Positions 44,193 through 52,726 are shown, counted from the stretch's first letter. The stretch is 53,464 nt of DNA from 01-FULL-43-15b sp964472675 (GCA_964472675.1 CAYYLO010000007.1:1-53464); one strand, 5' to 3'. Notes: generated by a model from the letters alone, not told the origin. Numbers and translations are program-made.

Positions 44193-45284
44193 TTACCTGT
44201 ATCCCACAGGTACTGAGGTTAAGACAAGGCCTAAAGAAAGCTTGTGACTTTTTTCGTCAATATCTTCGATGAATGCTTTAACGTCTTCACCCTCCGCAAG
44301 TGATCTGCCTGCCGGAATTTTGGCCAGAGACAATAGACCTTGAATTCCAGCCTCCAACTCAATAAATGCGCCATAATCGCCAACTTTGGCAACTTTTCCT
44401 GTTATTTGGTCATCTTTGTGGTATTTTGCACTAATCCCAACCCAAGGATCTTCTTGGGTTTGCTTAATCGAGAGAGCCAGCTTATCCTCTCTGCCAATCA
44501 CCACAACTTCAACTTCATCTCCCTCCGCCAAAACCTCTACTGGATTAACAACTTTATTCCAGGCGATCTCAGAAAGGTGAACTAGCCCCTCAACAGGAAT
44601 ATCATTCTTCACTATCTCAACAAATACTCCAAAACTGACAACTTTAGTTACTCTCCCTGTAAATTTCTCACCAGTTTTAATCCCTGCCAAAACTTCCTTT
44701 TGTTTATCCAAAAACTCTTTTTGAGAAACTGCTTTTTCGGATAGAACCAAACGCTCTTTTGCGCGGTCGGCTTCAATTATTTTTACCTGCAAATTCTTTC
44801 CAACTGCTGAGTTGAGGTTATCAACCAGGTCTCCACTTAAGTGAGAAGTTGGAACAAAACCACCAATACCATACAGGCTGGTAGTCAAACCTCCACGAGT
44901 TGCACCCTCAACTTTAACTTCTACCTCCTCACCGCTTACCCGCTTCTCTTCTAAAGTCTTCCAAACGAAATCCTGCGCATTTTGCCTTAAAGACAAAATA
45001 GTATAACCACCTTCCCCCTCGGGAACGACAACCATTGCCTGGACTTTGTCGCCCGGGGATAAAGTTTTGATAAAAGGCTTGGCCATATCAAATTCACTCT
45101 CTAAAACCAAACCTTCCGACTTTGCGCCGATATCCAAAACTAAACTTTTTGAACTTATGGAGATTACCGTCCCTGAAACTTCCTGACCGCGGCTCAAGCC
45201 ACGAGGAGTATAGCCAGTTTTTGCCAGAAGCTCCTCCATCGAGGAAGCGTGTTTAGGAGATATTTTCGAGGTTTTTGCTGCCAA
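44193..45284 (-). CDS. S1 RNA-binding domain protein (ribosomal protein S1-like)
   Basis: 363 aa from a TTG start with AAGGTGG nine bases upstream; no in-frame ATG exists near it. Four S1 OB-fold domains are visible: GQEVSGTVISISSKSLVLDIGAKSEG; GEEVEVKVEGATRGGLTTSLYGIGGFVPTSHL; GEKFTGRVTKVVSFGVFVEIV...EGLVHLSEIAW; and DQITGKVAKVGDYGAFIELEAGIQGLLSLAKI. This is the architecture of a short S1 protein, which brings mRNA to the 30S subunit. An extended -10 promoter lies 34 bases upstream and a strong terminator upstream of that, so it is transcribed independently of the rRNA operon. Confidence 0.9.
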   Translation of the reverse strand: MAAKTSKISPKHASSMEELLAKTGYTPRGLSRGQEVSGTVISISSKSLVLDIGAKSEGLVLESEFDMAKPFIKTLSPGDKVQAMVVVPEGEGGYTILSLRQNAQDFVWKTLEEKRVSGEEVEVKVEGATRGGLTTSLYGIGGFVPTSHLSGDLVDNLNSAVGKNLQVKIIEADRAKERLVLSEKAVSQKEFLDKQKEVLAGIKTGEKFTGRVTKVVSFGVFVEIVKNDIPVEGLVHLSEIAWNKVVNPVEVLAEGDEVEVVVIGREDKLALSIKQTQEDPWVGISAKYHKDDQITGKVAKVGDYGAFIELEAGIQGLLSLAKIPAGRSLAEGEDVKAFIEDIDEKSHKLSLGLVLTSVPVGYR

Positions 45285-45317
45285 AATTCATTTCCACCTT
45301 TCTTGTTTAAGTAACAT

Positions 45318-45326
45318 AGTATATCA
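45318..45326 (-). promoter_or_regulatory. Extended -10 promoter of the S1-like gene
   Basis: On the minus strand TGATATACT, a perfect TG-N-TATACT extended -10. No good -35. Transcription would start about 26 bases before the TTG codon. Confidence 0.6.
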
Positions 45327-45340
45327 TAATTTGAACCACT

Positions 45341-45383
45341 AAAAAACCGCCAATCGTGGCTTGCGGTGTGCCACAACTGACGG
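45341..45383 (-). terminator. Rho-independent terminator of the rRNA operon
   Basis: On the minus strand CCGTCAGTTGTGGC pairs with GCCACGATTGGCGG over 14 bases (three G-U pairs) around a nine-base loop, then TTTTTT. The wobble pairs fit an RNA made from the minus strand. It ends transcription after the small ORF at 45392. Confidence 0.85.
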
Positions 45384-45391
45384 CGCTACTT

Positions 45392-45739
45392 TTAGCCTTG
45401 CTGCTCAGCTCTTTTGTTATCTTCTGGTAAAACCCTCCAATCTGCGTGTATCATTCCCTTTTCGACAAGAGCCTCTACAATGTTGCGCAAGACGCCTTCT
45501 TCAACCCTCGCCACCTCACCGGAGGGGTTCCGCTCCACCAATTCTACATCTGGAGGAATATCAAGAAGAAGATGTATGGCCTGCACAACCTTCTCTCTGT
45601 TCGGAAAGTGGTCATCCACCGTTTCCCCAGCCGCATGCATCACTCCATACATATCATGCTCAGAAACAGGTTGACCTGTCACCCAGAACCGATGCAAAGC
45701 CTCAGAAACTAGACGATCCAAAAGCGCATTCGAACTCAA
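45392..45739 (-). CDS. Small hypothetical protein at the end of the rRNA operon
   Basis: 115 aa from TTG at 45739, with GGAG six bases upstream. The frame is open further upstream into the 5S gene, but those codons are just translated rRNA. The protein (LLDRLVSEALHRFWVTGQPVS ... EALVEKGMIHADWRVLPED) is mostly helical, acidic, soluble, and not recognised. It lies between 5S rRNA and the operon terminator, so it may be co-transcribed with rRNA, an unusual position for a protein gene. Confidence 0.55.
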   Translation of the reverse strand: MSSNALLDRLVSEALHRFWVTGQPVSEHDMYGVMHAAGETVDDHFPNREKVVQAIHLLLDIPPDVELVERNPSGEVARVEEGVLRNIVEALVEKGMIHADWRVLPEDNKRAEQQG

Positions 45740-45771
45740 AGTGCAACTCCAATATACCTTTGTCTGCTTTT

Positions 45772-45909
45772 CTGCCTGCTGTCCCGGCCTTGACGTATTC
45801 TCACATGGAGTTGCCCCCACACTACCGTCCGCGCTGATGCGTTTCACTTCTGAGTTCGGAAAGGGATCAGGTGGGACCACATCGCTCTAAAGACCGAGAC
45901 ACCAGGCAG
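45772..45909 (-). rRNA. rrf: 5S ribosomal RNA with long helix I
   Basis: The core matches bacterial 5S: GATGTGGTCCCACCTGATCC, CCGAACTCAGAAGTGAAACG and GACGGTAGTGTGGGG. The ends (TGCCTGGTGTCTCGGTC and GGCCGGGACAGCAGGCA) pair over roughly 17 bases, longer than the usual helix I, so the mature ends may lie inside the span given. Located about 50 bases after the 23S 3' end. Confidence 0.85.
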
Positions 45910-46047
45910 AAAGAACTTCACAAGTTTGCTTGTCGCTTTGCTCATTTGGTTTTTTGTTCCATTCGACCGATTAGTACAAGTAGGCTCCAAATCCTCACGG
46001 ATCTTACACCACTTGCCTATCAACGTTGTATTCTCCAACGGGTCTGC

Positions 46048-46176
46048 CTCGCGCACAGCGCGAGAAACTCCAAATCATCAAATTACAAGAAACAAACATT
46101 TTTCAAAACTTGGAATTTTGAGATTTGTTTGGATACTTGGAATTTGGAATTTGAAACTTCTTGTGCTATGCACAAG
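46048..46176 (-). other. IVS 1 in 23S rRNA, helix 98 region
   Basis: 129 bases bounded by hairpins CTCGCGC-ACA-GCGCGAG and CTTGTGC-TAT-GCACAAG. The AT-rich core has inverted words (acaagaaacaaac / gatttgtttgg). The flanking rRNA reads continuously across it where E. coli has helix 98. No ORF. Nearly identical to IVS 2 and IVS 3. Confidence 0.85.
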
Positions 46177-46199
46177 GTTTGTGGATTTCTAATCTTGGG

Positions 46200-46237
<38 letters not shown>

Positions 46238-46365
46238 TAGGAACGTAGCTACCCAGCGATGCTTCTGACGAAACAACTGGTACACTAGGGGTTCCTTCAT
46301 GCTGGTCCTCTCGTACTGAGCACAACTCCCCTCAAAAATCCCTCGATTGCACCGGATAGAGTCCG

Positions 46366-46772
46366 ACATTATTGTTGCATATATTTCTATATGATTAGCA
46401 GGTTTTCCGACCTTCCACCTCTATTGTGGATTCCTGATAATTCCTTGAATCGCTTCAAGGTTCCGACTATATCTTGTACGTTCATGTAAACTGAACGCAC
46501 TCCGGCGTATAGTCTGTGAGGATTCCACAATCACGTAACTGATTGTGGTCTTTCCTGCTGATTAACTCCGCCGATCAGATTTTCACCACAATTATGTAAA
46601 CTAATTGTGGTACTGTCGGATACTTGAGTCTTTCCAGCATATAGCCAGATTTATTCTCCGAACACGTTTTCGGAGTCCTTCTTTATTAACAGAGACCTGA
46701 TGTGTAATTTCAATTAAGTTCAAAGCGCTGAAGGAAGACAGCTCATTGTCACCGTTAAATGTTAAAACGGTC
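46366..46772 (-). other. Group I intron A in 23S rRNA, no ORF
   Basis: Interrupts the rRNA between CGTGAGACAGTT and CGGACTCTATC. On the minus strand the group I P7 halves are visible: an R-type CACAGACTATACGC (around 46508-46520) followed by P8 (GTTCAGTTTACATGAAC) and the S motif AAGATATAGTC (46465-46475). About 407 bases, no endonuclease gene. Exact splice sites are estimated. Confidence 0.8.
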
Positions 46773-46807
<35 letters not shown>

Positions 46808-46828
46808 AGTTTTTAATGGGCGAACAGA

Positions 46829-46860
<32 letters not shown>

Positions 46861-47281
46861 AACTTGAGCCGACATCGAGGTAGCGAACCGCGCCGTCGCT
46901 ATGGACGCTCGGGCGCGACTACTCTGTTATCCCCGGGGTAGCTTTTATCCGTTAAGCTCGTAGTCTTCCACAAAACTATCGAGGATCACTAGGACCTACT
47001 TTCGTACCTGTTCGACCCGTCAGTCTCACAGTCAAGCTGGCTTATGCCCTTACACGTCCACCACCGTTTCCATCGGTGGTAAGCCAACCTTTGTGCTCCT
47101 GCGTTACTCTTTAGCAGGACACCGCCCCAGTGAAACTGTCCGCTAAACACTGTACCCAAACCCGTTTCCAGGGCTTATGGGTAATCCCGCCATTTTCTGA
47201 AGAGAGGTATTTCACTGGCGTCTCGCCCTTGCGGACGGACTCCCTCCTATTCTAAGCAATCAAAAAATGGCTGGGAAATGT

Positions 47282-47317
<36 letters not shown>

Positions 47318-47387
47318 GGGTGCAATTAGGCCGCATCTTCACAGCCATTGCAATTTCGCCGAGCAGAAGGTCAAGACAGCTGCCAAC

Positions 47388-47425
<38 letters not shown>

Positions 47426-48465
47426 CAATCTGTTACTTTTTCTGACCCCGCCAGAGGCGGGGCGTCTTGATATTTCTACCAAGATCTGCATGTCGCCATG
47501 CAGTTCAGACTATATTATCTCTGAATTCATTTCAGAGCTTAGCGTGTAGTCGTTGAGGCTCCGAATAAGTTTTTCTAATCTCTCCTTCATTTTTGGCAAT
47601 CTGGAGGGATATATGTTCATAAAAATCTTTGCAACTCTAAGAACTCCTGACTTGCTGCCAACTTCCCAGTGGAATAAACCATCGTTACTACGCTTGTGAA
47701 TGTGACCGCAATCAAGAAAGTTTTTAGCTAACTCGATGATCTTACGATCCTTCATTGCTACAGCAAAGAATGGTTGTTGGCGTAAACCAGATTTCTTAAA
47801 ACCGCATGAACCTTCAGCATCCATAATTCCTGATAAGAAAAAGCCTGTTGCGTCGCTATTGTGGCGATTTACAAAACTTTTCATCTCGAAACCATTGAGC
47901 TTAAGACTCTTAAGACCTTGACGACATTTTCCTATCACTTCAATCTTATTTTGAACTTTTGAGTATTTACCAATTGCTGGCAAAACTCTTTTTAAAAATT
48001 CAAGCTTTTTGATTGATATATCTCCTGTAATAACCGGATAATCTCGAAAAAAATTGAGAACAAGCTCAACTTTTCTTCTACCCCTAAACTTAAGGTTATA
48101 TCCTCCCTTAATTGGGCTGATAATCCCTTGTTTTGAGGCAATTACCCGATTAACTTCTTCCAGAAGACATAGGTCTGCATTGGAAACAGTCAAATCGGGA
48201 GTAAAGTAAAAACCTTTACCCTTTTTGTGAGTAGCCCGAATAATCGAACAACTCAACTCTCCAACACAGAATCCTGTGTAATAGAACTTACTAAACTTAC
48301 TCGTTGCCTGCTGATTATCTGCACTCGAAGCATTGTCAGTGGAAGAAAATGGCATTAATTTCAGTATTAACCGAAGTTAACCCAAAGTCAACAACTAGCT
48401 CGAGATACTCAGACGTTCCAGCATACAGCCAAGTTTTCCCCACGTATGGTGTGGGGTCCCCTTAG
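47426..48465 (-). other. Group I intron B in 23S rRNA, with homing endonuclease
   Basis: Interrupts the rRNA between GTAGCGAAGTTCCT and TGTCGGGTAAGTTCC, a region near E. coli position 1930 known to host group I introns. The 3' core has an R-like CAACGACTACACGC and an S-like AATATAGTCTGAAC on the minus strand. It holds the LAGLIDADG gene at 47510-48355. Boundaries are set by comparison with conserved rRNA and the rule that group I exons end in U and introns in G. Confidence 0.85.
47510..48355 (-). CDS. LAGLIDADG homing endonuclease
   Basis: 281 aa. Two LAGLIDADG motifs, so it should work as a monomer: YYTGFCVGELSCSI near residue 27 and FFLSGIMDAEGSCGF near residue 173, each followed by the expected beta-sheet segments (KGKGFYFTPDLTVSN; QQPFFAVAMKDRKIIELAKNFL). 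It makes a double-strand break in intronless 23S genes to spread the intron. Its last 15 codons (LNDYTLSSEMNSEII) are read from the intron's own catalytic core, so the coding sequence and ribozyme overlap. No Shine-Dalgarno is evident. Confidence 0.93.
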   Translation of the reverse strand: MPFSSTDNASSADNQQATSKFSKFYYTGFCVGELSCSIIRATHKKGKGFYFTPDLTVSNADLCLLEEVNRVIASKQGIISPIKGGYNLKFRGRRKVELVLNFFRDYPVITGDISIKKLEFLKRVLPAIGKYSKVQNKIEVIGKCRQGLKSLKLNGFEMKSFVNRHNSDATGFFLSGIMDAEGSCGFKKSGLRQQPFFAVAMKDRKIIELAKNFLDCGHIHKRSNDGLFHWEVGSKSGVLRVAKIFMNIYPSRLPKMKERLEKLIRSLNDYTLSSEMNSEII

Positions 48466-49262
48466 AGGAACTTCGCTACCGTAGAACAGTTATAGTTACT
48501 GCTGCCGTTTACTGGAGCTTCGCTTCAGAGCAACATCCCAAACCTTGCGGCTTGAAAAGCACCCCTCCGGTTGACTTACCAGCACTGGGCAGGCGTCAGC
48601 CCCTATACATCAGCTTTCGCTTTAGCAGGGACCTGTGTTTTTGATAAACAGTCGATTGGCAAACATTAGCTGCGTCCCGCCTGTAACGGCGGGAAGGACA
48701 TCTTGCGAACTTACGTCCAGATTTATTGCCGAGTTCCTTAACCTTCCTTCTCTCGCTCGCCTTAGTATACTCTACCAGCCCACCTGTGTCGGTTGTTGGT
48801 ACGGCTTGCTTTGTATCTTGCTGCGGACCTTTTCTTGCAAGCTGATAAGCGTTCAGATTGGATATTTTTAAACACCCTTTGTATTACTGCTCGATTAAAC
48901 ACGCCAACGGACTTTCCAGTTGACACTATCTAACAGCTTACCTCTACATTCACAATATAGAGCTGAAACTTCCAACTCGGTCAATCCCCAACTAATACGT
49001 CCTTGCGGACGCCGCTTGCGCGGTAACGATACAAAACAAGTAGACGAATATTAACGCCTTATCCATCGACTACGCCTATTATGGCCTTGTCTTAGGAGCC
49101 GACTAACCCGTCGCCGACGAACGTTGCGACGGAAACCTTGGGCATACGGCGGTCTAGATTCTCACTAGACTCCACGCTACTCATACCGGCATTCTCACTA
49201 CTTAAAGCTCCACCCCACCTTACAGTGAAGATTCAATGCTTTAAGTACGCTCCCCTACCACA

Positions 49263-49391
49263 CTCGCGCACAGCGCGAGAAACTCCAAATCATCAAATTA
49301 CAAGAAACAAACATTTTTCAAAACTTGGAATTTTGAGATTTGTTTGGATACTTGGAATTTGGAATTTGAAACTTCTTGTGCTATGCACAAG
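49263..49391 (-). other. IVS 2 in 23S rRNA, helix 45 region
   Basis: 129 bases with the same terminal hairpins and core as IVS 1. It replaces the tip of helix 45, a classic IVS site in enterobacteria. No ORF. Confidence 0.85.
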
Positions 49392-49478
49392 CATCTCTAG
49401 TTTCGGCATTACCTTTAATCCTCGATAAATCTTCGGCGCTACCAACCAATCGGCCAGTGAGCTGTTACGCTATCTTTA

Positions 49479-49509
<31 letters not shown>

Positions 49510-50035
49510 GTGTCTATGGATGATAACTTCCTTTACAACTTAAGGTAAATTTAGAGGCCTTAACTGAAAGTCTGGGCTGTTTCCCTTTCGACGCACGAGC
49601 TTAGCCCCGCACGTCTGTCTCCTTTGGGGTCCACAATTGTATTCGGGAGTTTGATTGAGACACCTCAGTTTCCCTTGATGCCCCATTCAGTGCTCTACCC
49701 CAATTGCATTAATAACCAAAGGGCGGTCCCTATAGACCTTTCGGGGAGAACCAGCTATCTCCAGGTTCGTTTGGCATTTTACCGCTAACCACAAGTCATC
49801 CGAGCACATTGCAACGTACACCGGTTCGGGCCTCCTCGCGGCATTTCTGCCGGATTCACCCTGCTCATAGTTAGATCACCTGGTTTCGGGTCTGCCCCCA
49901 CGCGCATTTCCGCCGATTGGCGGATCGGGCTATTCACCCTCGCTTTCACTATGCCTTCACCACGGAGTGGCTTAGACTGCGCATGACGACAACTCGCCGG
50001 TTCATTCTTCAATAGGCACGGTATCACTCGCCCTC

Positions 50036-50122
50036 CGGGCGAGTCAGCTATAAAGCTATTAAGCTGTTAGGCTATGAAGTAAAAGGCTTCATAGCTCCAT
50101 TGCATCATTGCTTCATCGCTAA
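50036..50122 (-). other. Expanded segment in 23S rRNA domain I (helix 25 region)
   Basis: About 85 bases with no counterpart in E. coli, containing the hairpin GCTATGAAG...CTTCATAGC and runs of 'gctat' words. Different sequence from the three IVSs. It may be a species-specific rRNA expansion or a degenerate insert. Confidence 0.5.
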
Positions 50123-50426
50123 CTTGTCCGAAGGACAAGCTTTACCGGTTTGTTCGCAAACAGTTTCAGGTTCTATTTCACTGGGCGTCCCGCCCATCTT
50201 TTCACCTTTCCCTCGCGGTACTAGTTCACTATCGGTCACAAGTTGTATTTAGCCTTACCCAGTGGTCTGGGCTGCTTCCCACAAGATTTCGCGTGTCCCG
50301 TGGTACTCAGGAATCTCCTAGAGCCCACCCAAAATTTCGTGTACGAGATTATCACTCTCTATGATTGACCATTCCAGGTCATTCCACTATTTTGGTGGGT
50401 CTCACATTGGAGTCCTACAACCCCCA

Positions 50427-50555
50427 CTCGCGCGCTGCGCGAGAAACTCCAAATCATCAAATTACAAGAAACAAACATTTTTCAAAACTTGGAATTTTGA
50501 GATTTGTTTGGATACTTGGAATTTGGAATTTGAAACTTCTTGTGCAACGCACAAG
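50427..50555 (-). other. IVS 3 in 23S rRNA domain I
   Basis: 129 bases, bounded by CTCGCGC-GCT-GCGCGAG and CTTGTGC-AAC-GCACAAG; core as in IVS 1 and 2. It lies shortly after the conserved GAGCGAAAGCGGAACAGCCC block, about E. coli position 275. The hairpin loops differ from IVS 1/2 while stems are kept. Confidence 0.85.
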
Positions 50556-50855
50556 CAGGTTTGGGCTGTTCCGCTTTCGCTCACCGCTACTAACGGAATA
50601 CCAGATCGGTATCTTTTCCTCCGGGTACTTGGATGTTTCGGTTCCCCGGGTCACCTCGCTTGCGGCTATATCCCGACAAAGTCGGGACTTTCACCATAAG
50701 CGTAGCCAGCTATGAAACTGGTTGGGTTTCCCCATTCGGAAACCATCGGATTAAACGGATATTGGCTCCTACCCGATGAGTATCGCCGCCAATTGCGTCC
50801 TTCTTCGGCAACTTGTGCCAAGGCATTCACTGTCTGCGTTCTTTTGGACAAAAAA

Positions 50856-51052
50856 CCCTACCATACGCCAAAGGCGTATGGATTGAGCAAAGCGACAAGA
50901 AAATTTGTTTCAAATTTTCGCAGTCACTTTGTATTCACTATTAAATTATTAAGGTACCCCCAAGTACCAAACGGTACCTGGTCCTCATTGCTTCGGTCTA
51001 AGTCATCCACTTTTGGGTAACGTGTATAACTTAAATCGACTAACGAGTGAGT
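50856..51052 (-). other. Spacer between tRNA-Ala and 23S rRNA
   Basis: No gene. Contains the hairpin CCATACGCC-AAA-GGCGTATGG just before the 23S 5' end, and the palindromic pair aaggtacc/ggtacctgg, likely rRNA-processing structures. Confidence 0.5.
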
Positions 51053-51125
51053 GGACCTGGGCGGGCTCGAACCGCCTACCTCCTCATTGCAAATGAGGTG
51101 TTCAACCCGGTAAACTTCAGGCCCG
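51053..51125 (-). tRNA. tRNA-Ala(TGC)
   Basis: Acceptor GGGCCTG with CAGGTCC, anticodon arm CCTCA-TTTGCAA-TGAGG giving TGC, T arm GGCGG-TTCGAGC-CCGCC. Position between tRNA-Ile and 23S matches the classic rRNA spacer pair. CCA is not encoded in full. Confidence 0.95.
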
Positions 51126-51366
51126 CAAAACAATAAGAACCTCTCGCTTACAGCTCGAGAACCTTGTTTTTTAACTGCGTTAAAAAATAAGAGCTGGCAG
51201 TTGGCCAGCTTTCTTCCAACAAGAAGTTACAACTTCAGAGCACTAAATCCCCCGAAGGGTTTTTGAAGTATTTAATGTAATTCTCATTAAGGCTGAATCG
51301 CTGTCCCCTGCAAATGTATTTCGTATTGTACCAAAAATGGCCAAAAGGTCAATGGCTGAAAAAGGG
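51126..51366 (-). other. Spacer between interrupted tRNA and tRNA-Ala
   Basis: No gene. Contains TTTTTTAAC-TGC-GTTAAAAAA (51168-51188) and AGCTGGC-AGTT-GGCCAGCT (51192-51210), hairpins that may guide processing of the operon transcript. Confidence 0.5.
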
Positions 51367-51398
51367 TGGGCTGTGATGGGATCGAACCATCGACCTCC
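51367..51398 (-). tRNA. 3' half of an interrupted tRNA
   Basis: AGGTC variable loop, T arm GATGG-TTCGATC-CCATC, acceptor strand ACAGCCC and A. It pairs exactly with the 5' half at 51661-51690 (GGGCTGT). The two halves are about 260 bases apart with tRNA-Ile between them. Whether they are joined is unknown. Confidence 0.6.
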
Positions 51399-51428
51399 AA
51401 ATTATAACGGAAATTTGCGTATGTAAGG

Positions 51429-51500
51429 TGGGCGCACATGGGATCGAACCATGGACCTCTTACTTATCAGATAAGCGCTCTACCACTGAGCTATGCGCCC
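51429..51500 (-). tRNA. tRNA-Ile(GAT) nested in an interrupted tRNA
   Basis: Acceptor GGGCGCA with TGCGCCC, D arm GCTC-AGTGGTA-GAGC, anticodon arm CTTAT-CTGATAA-GTAAG giving GAT, T arm CATGG-TTCGATC-CCATG. It is bracketed by an inverted repeat, CGGAAATTTGCG at 51409-51420 and its complement at 51505-51516. Confidence 0.95.
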
Positions 51501-51660
51501 TTATCGCAAATTTCCGATATATCAGACTTTTTCTCAAAAGTCTGTTATCAGTTTGGCGATCCTCTCCGCGTAGCGGAGTGTCCGCACCTTGAGCCACGTA
51601 CCCATGAGCAGCAAGCTCCGCTTGTATCAGATGAGCAAAGCTCAAATTGCTTTTGCAATT

Positions 51661-51690
51661 TTAAGCGCTCTACCACTGAGCTAACAGCCC
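51661..51690 (-). tRNA. 5' half of an interrupted tRNA
   Basis: GGGCTGT acceptor strand, TA, D arm GCTC-AGTGGTA-GAGC and the first anticodon-stem bases CTTAA, then the sequence departs from a tRNA (AATTGC-AAAA-GCAATT hairpin). It starts eight bases after the operon -10 box. Confidence 0.6.
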
Positions 51691-51698
51691 GTGCGTGT

Positions 51699-51726
51699 AG
51701 TATAGCATAATTGACGGTATTGTCAT
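51699..51726 (-). promoter_or_regulatory. Promoter of the tRNA/rRNA operon
   Basis: On the minus strand ATGACA (-35, 51721-51726), 16-base spacer, TGC-TATACT (extended -10, 51699-51704). The -35 box is the end of the palindromic repeat. The first tRNA base is eight bases after the -10. Confidence 0.75.
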
Positions 51727-51767
51727 TCCCGCGGAGCCGCCGAGGACAAGCCTGTGCAGGGATGACA
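51721..51767. repeat. Palindromic repeat that carries two divergent -35 boxes
   Basis: Starts TGTCATTCCCGCGG and ends CAGGGATGACA; a 47-base member of the gtcat/atgac family. Its two ends provide ATGACA on both strands, positioned 16 and 17 bases from TATACT boxes on each side. Confidence 0.75.
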
Positions 51768-51790
51768 AGGCAATGACATTCGCGTATACT
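51762..51790 (+). promoter_or_regulatory. Promoter of the TrpF-like gene
   Basis: ATGACA (51762-51767), 17-base spacer, TATACT (51785-51790). The -35 again comes from the end of the palindromic repeat. Leader of about 50 bases with AAGGAG before the start codon. Confidence 0.7.
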
Positions 51791-51846
51791 TCCGCTAACT
51801 AGCAGGTATCCTGCTGGAAATTCGCACCCTAACAAGGAGAGTCGAA

Positions 51847-52620
51847 GTGGCTAGAAAAGTTGGTCCCTATGTTGGTGTGACGGGCTTCATGTCTTCCGCC
51901 GAAGTTAACGAAGCTCTCGCTATGGTCCCTGCCGGATCAACGCGTCGCCTCATGGTCGGAGTTCTTGCAAGCTCCAAAACGCTGGCGGGACAACACAACA
52001 AGTGGCCTGGTCGCTACCCGAAGAGAGAAGCAATCGCAAGTATTCTCACCAATGACGCGCGGGCTTTGAATCTCGTCCACTACAGCACAGATCGTCCCGA
52101 AACGCTCTTCACACAACTTGTGGAGCTCACGAAGTTTGCGGGCCCTCGCCTCGACGGCTTCCAACTCAACATCGCATGGCCGTCGATGTCGCAGATCGAG
52201 GATTACGCAGCAATCTATCCAAACATGTTTCTTCTGCTTCAAATCGGCGGCAAGGCGATGGCACAAGTGGAATCAATGGAGCGATTCACAGAGCTTGTCG
52301 GCGCGCATCTGCCAATGATCGACGCGATCCTTGTTGATTCAAGTGGCGGAAAGGGCAAACCCCTCGACGCAGTCAAAGGGGCCGAATACCTTCGCGCTGC
52401 TCGCAAGCACCCAACGCTTGGTATCGGAATTGCAGGCGGTCTCGGACCCGAAACACTCCACTTGCTTGATCCGCTTGTCAAGGAGTTTCCGGAGTTGAGC
52501 ATCGATGCGGAGGGTAGGTTGCGAACGCGTATGCCTGAAGATGCGCTGCGCCTCGACGCAATGCGAACGTACCTCGAAGACGCATTCCCGATTCTTGCTG
52601 GCAAAAGTCTCAACAACTAG
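51847..52620 (+). CDS. TIM-barrel protein related to phosphoribosylanthranilate isomerase
   Basis: 257 aa from GTG at 51847, with AAGGAG seven bases upstream. The layout follows TrpF: strand 1 VGPYVGVTGFMS, a phosphate-site-like LDGFQLNI strand, AILVDSSGGKGKPLD (the aspartate and Gly-rich loop of TrpF) and GIGIAGGLGPETL (the final phosphate-binding loop). The TrpF catalytic cysteine (KxCG near the N-terminus) is absent, with VGVTG in its place. No other tryptophan genes are nearby. It may be a TrpF paralogue with another substrate. Codons are noticeably more GC-rich than its neighbours, hinting at transfer. Own promoter and terminator. Confidence 0.75.
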   Translation: MARKVGPYVGVTGFMSSAEVNEALAMVPAGSTRRLMVGVLASSKTLAGQHNKWPGRYPKREAIASILTNDARALNLVHYSTDRPETLFTQLVELTKFAGPRLDGFQLNIAWPSMSQIEDYAAIYPNMFLLLQIGGKAMAQVESMERFTELVGAHLPMIDAILVDSSGGKGKPLDAVKGAEYLRAARKHPTLGIGIAGGLGPETLHLLDPLVKEFPELSIDAEGRLRTRMPEDALRLDAMRTYLEDAFPILAGKSLNN

Positions 52621-52644
52621 TCTCTCCTGCCGCAACACTGCCAA

Positions 52645-52690
52645 CACCCTCCAAAGTGTGGAGAAATTCACACCACGGAGGGTTCTTTTT
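52645..52690 (+). terminator. Rho-independent terminator after the TrpF-like gene
   Basis: ACCCTCC (52646-52652) pairs with GGAGGGT (52677-52683), with an inner GTGTG/CACAC stem, followed by TCTTTTT. Confidence 0.85.
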
Positions 52691-52726
52691 GTGTCGGCGA
52701 ATAGATATGAAGCACATTTGCCATCT

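Noticed and set aside
45740..45880. N-terminal extension of the 115-aa ORF
   Set aside because: These codons are the 5S rRNA sequence. The TTG at 45739 with GGAG upstream is a better start.
49785..50027. ORFs across 23S rRNA exons
   Set aside because: The region is conserved rRNA; the frames are chance.
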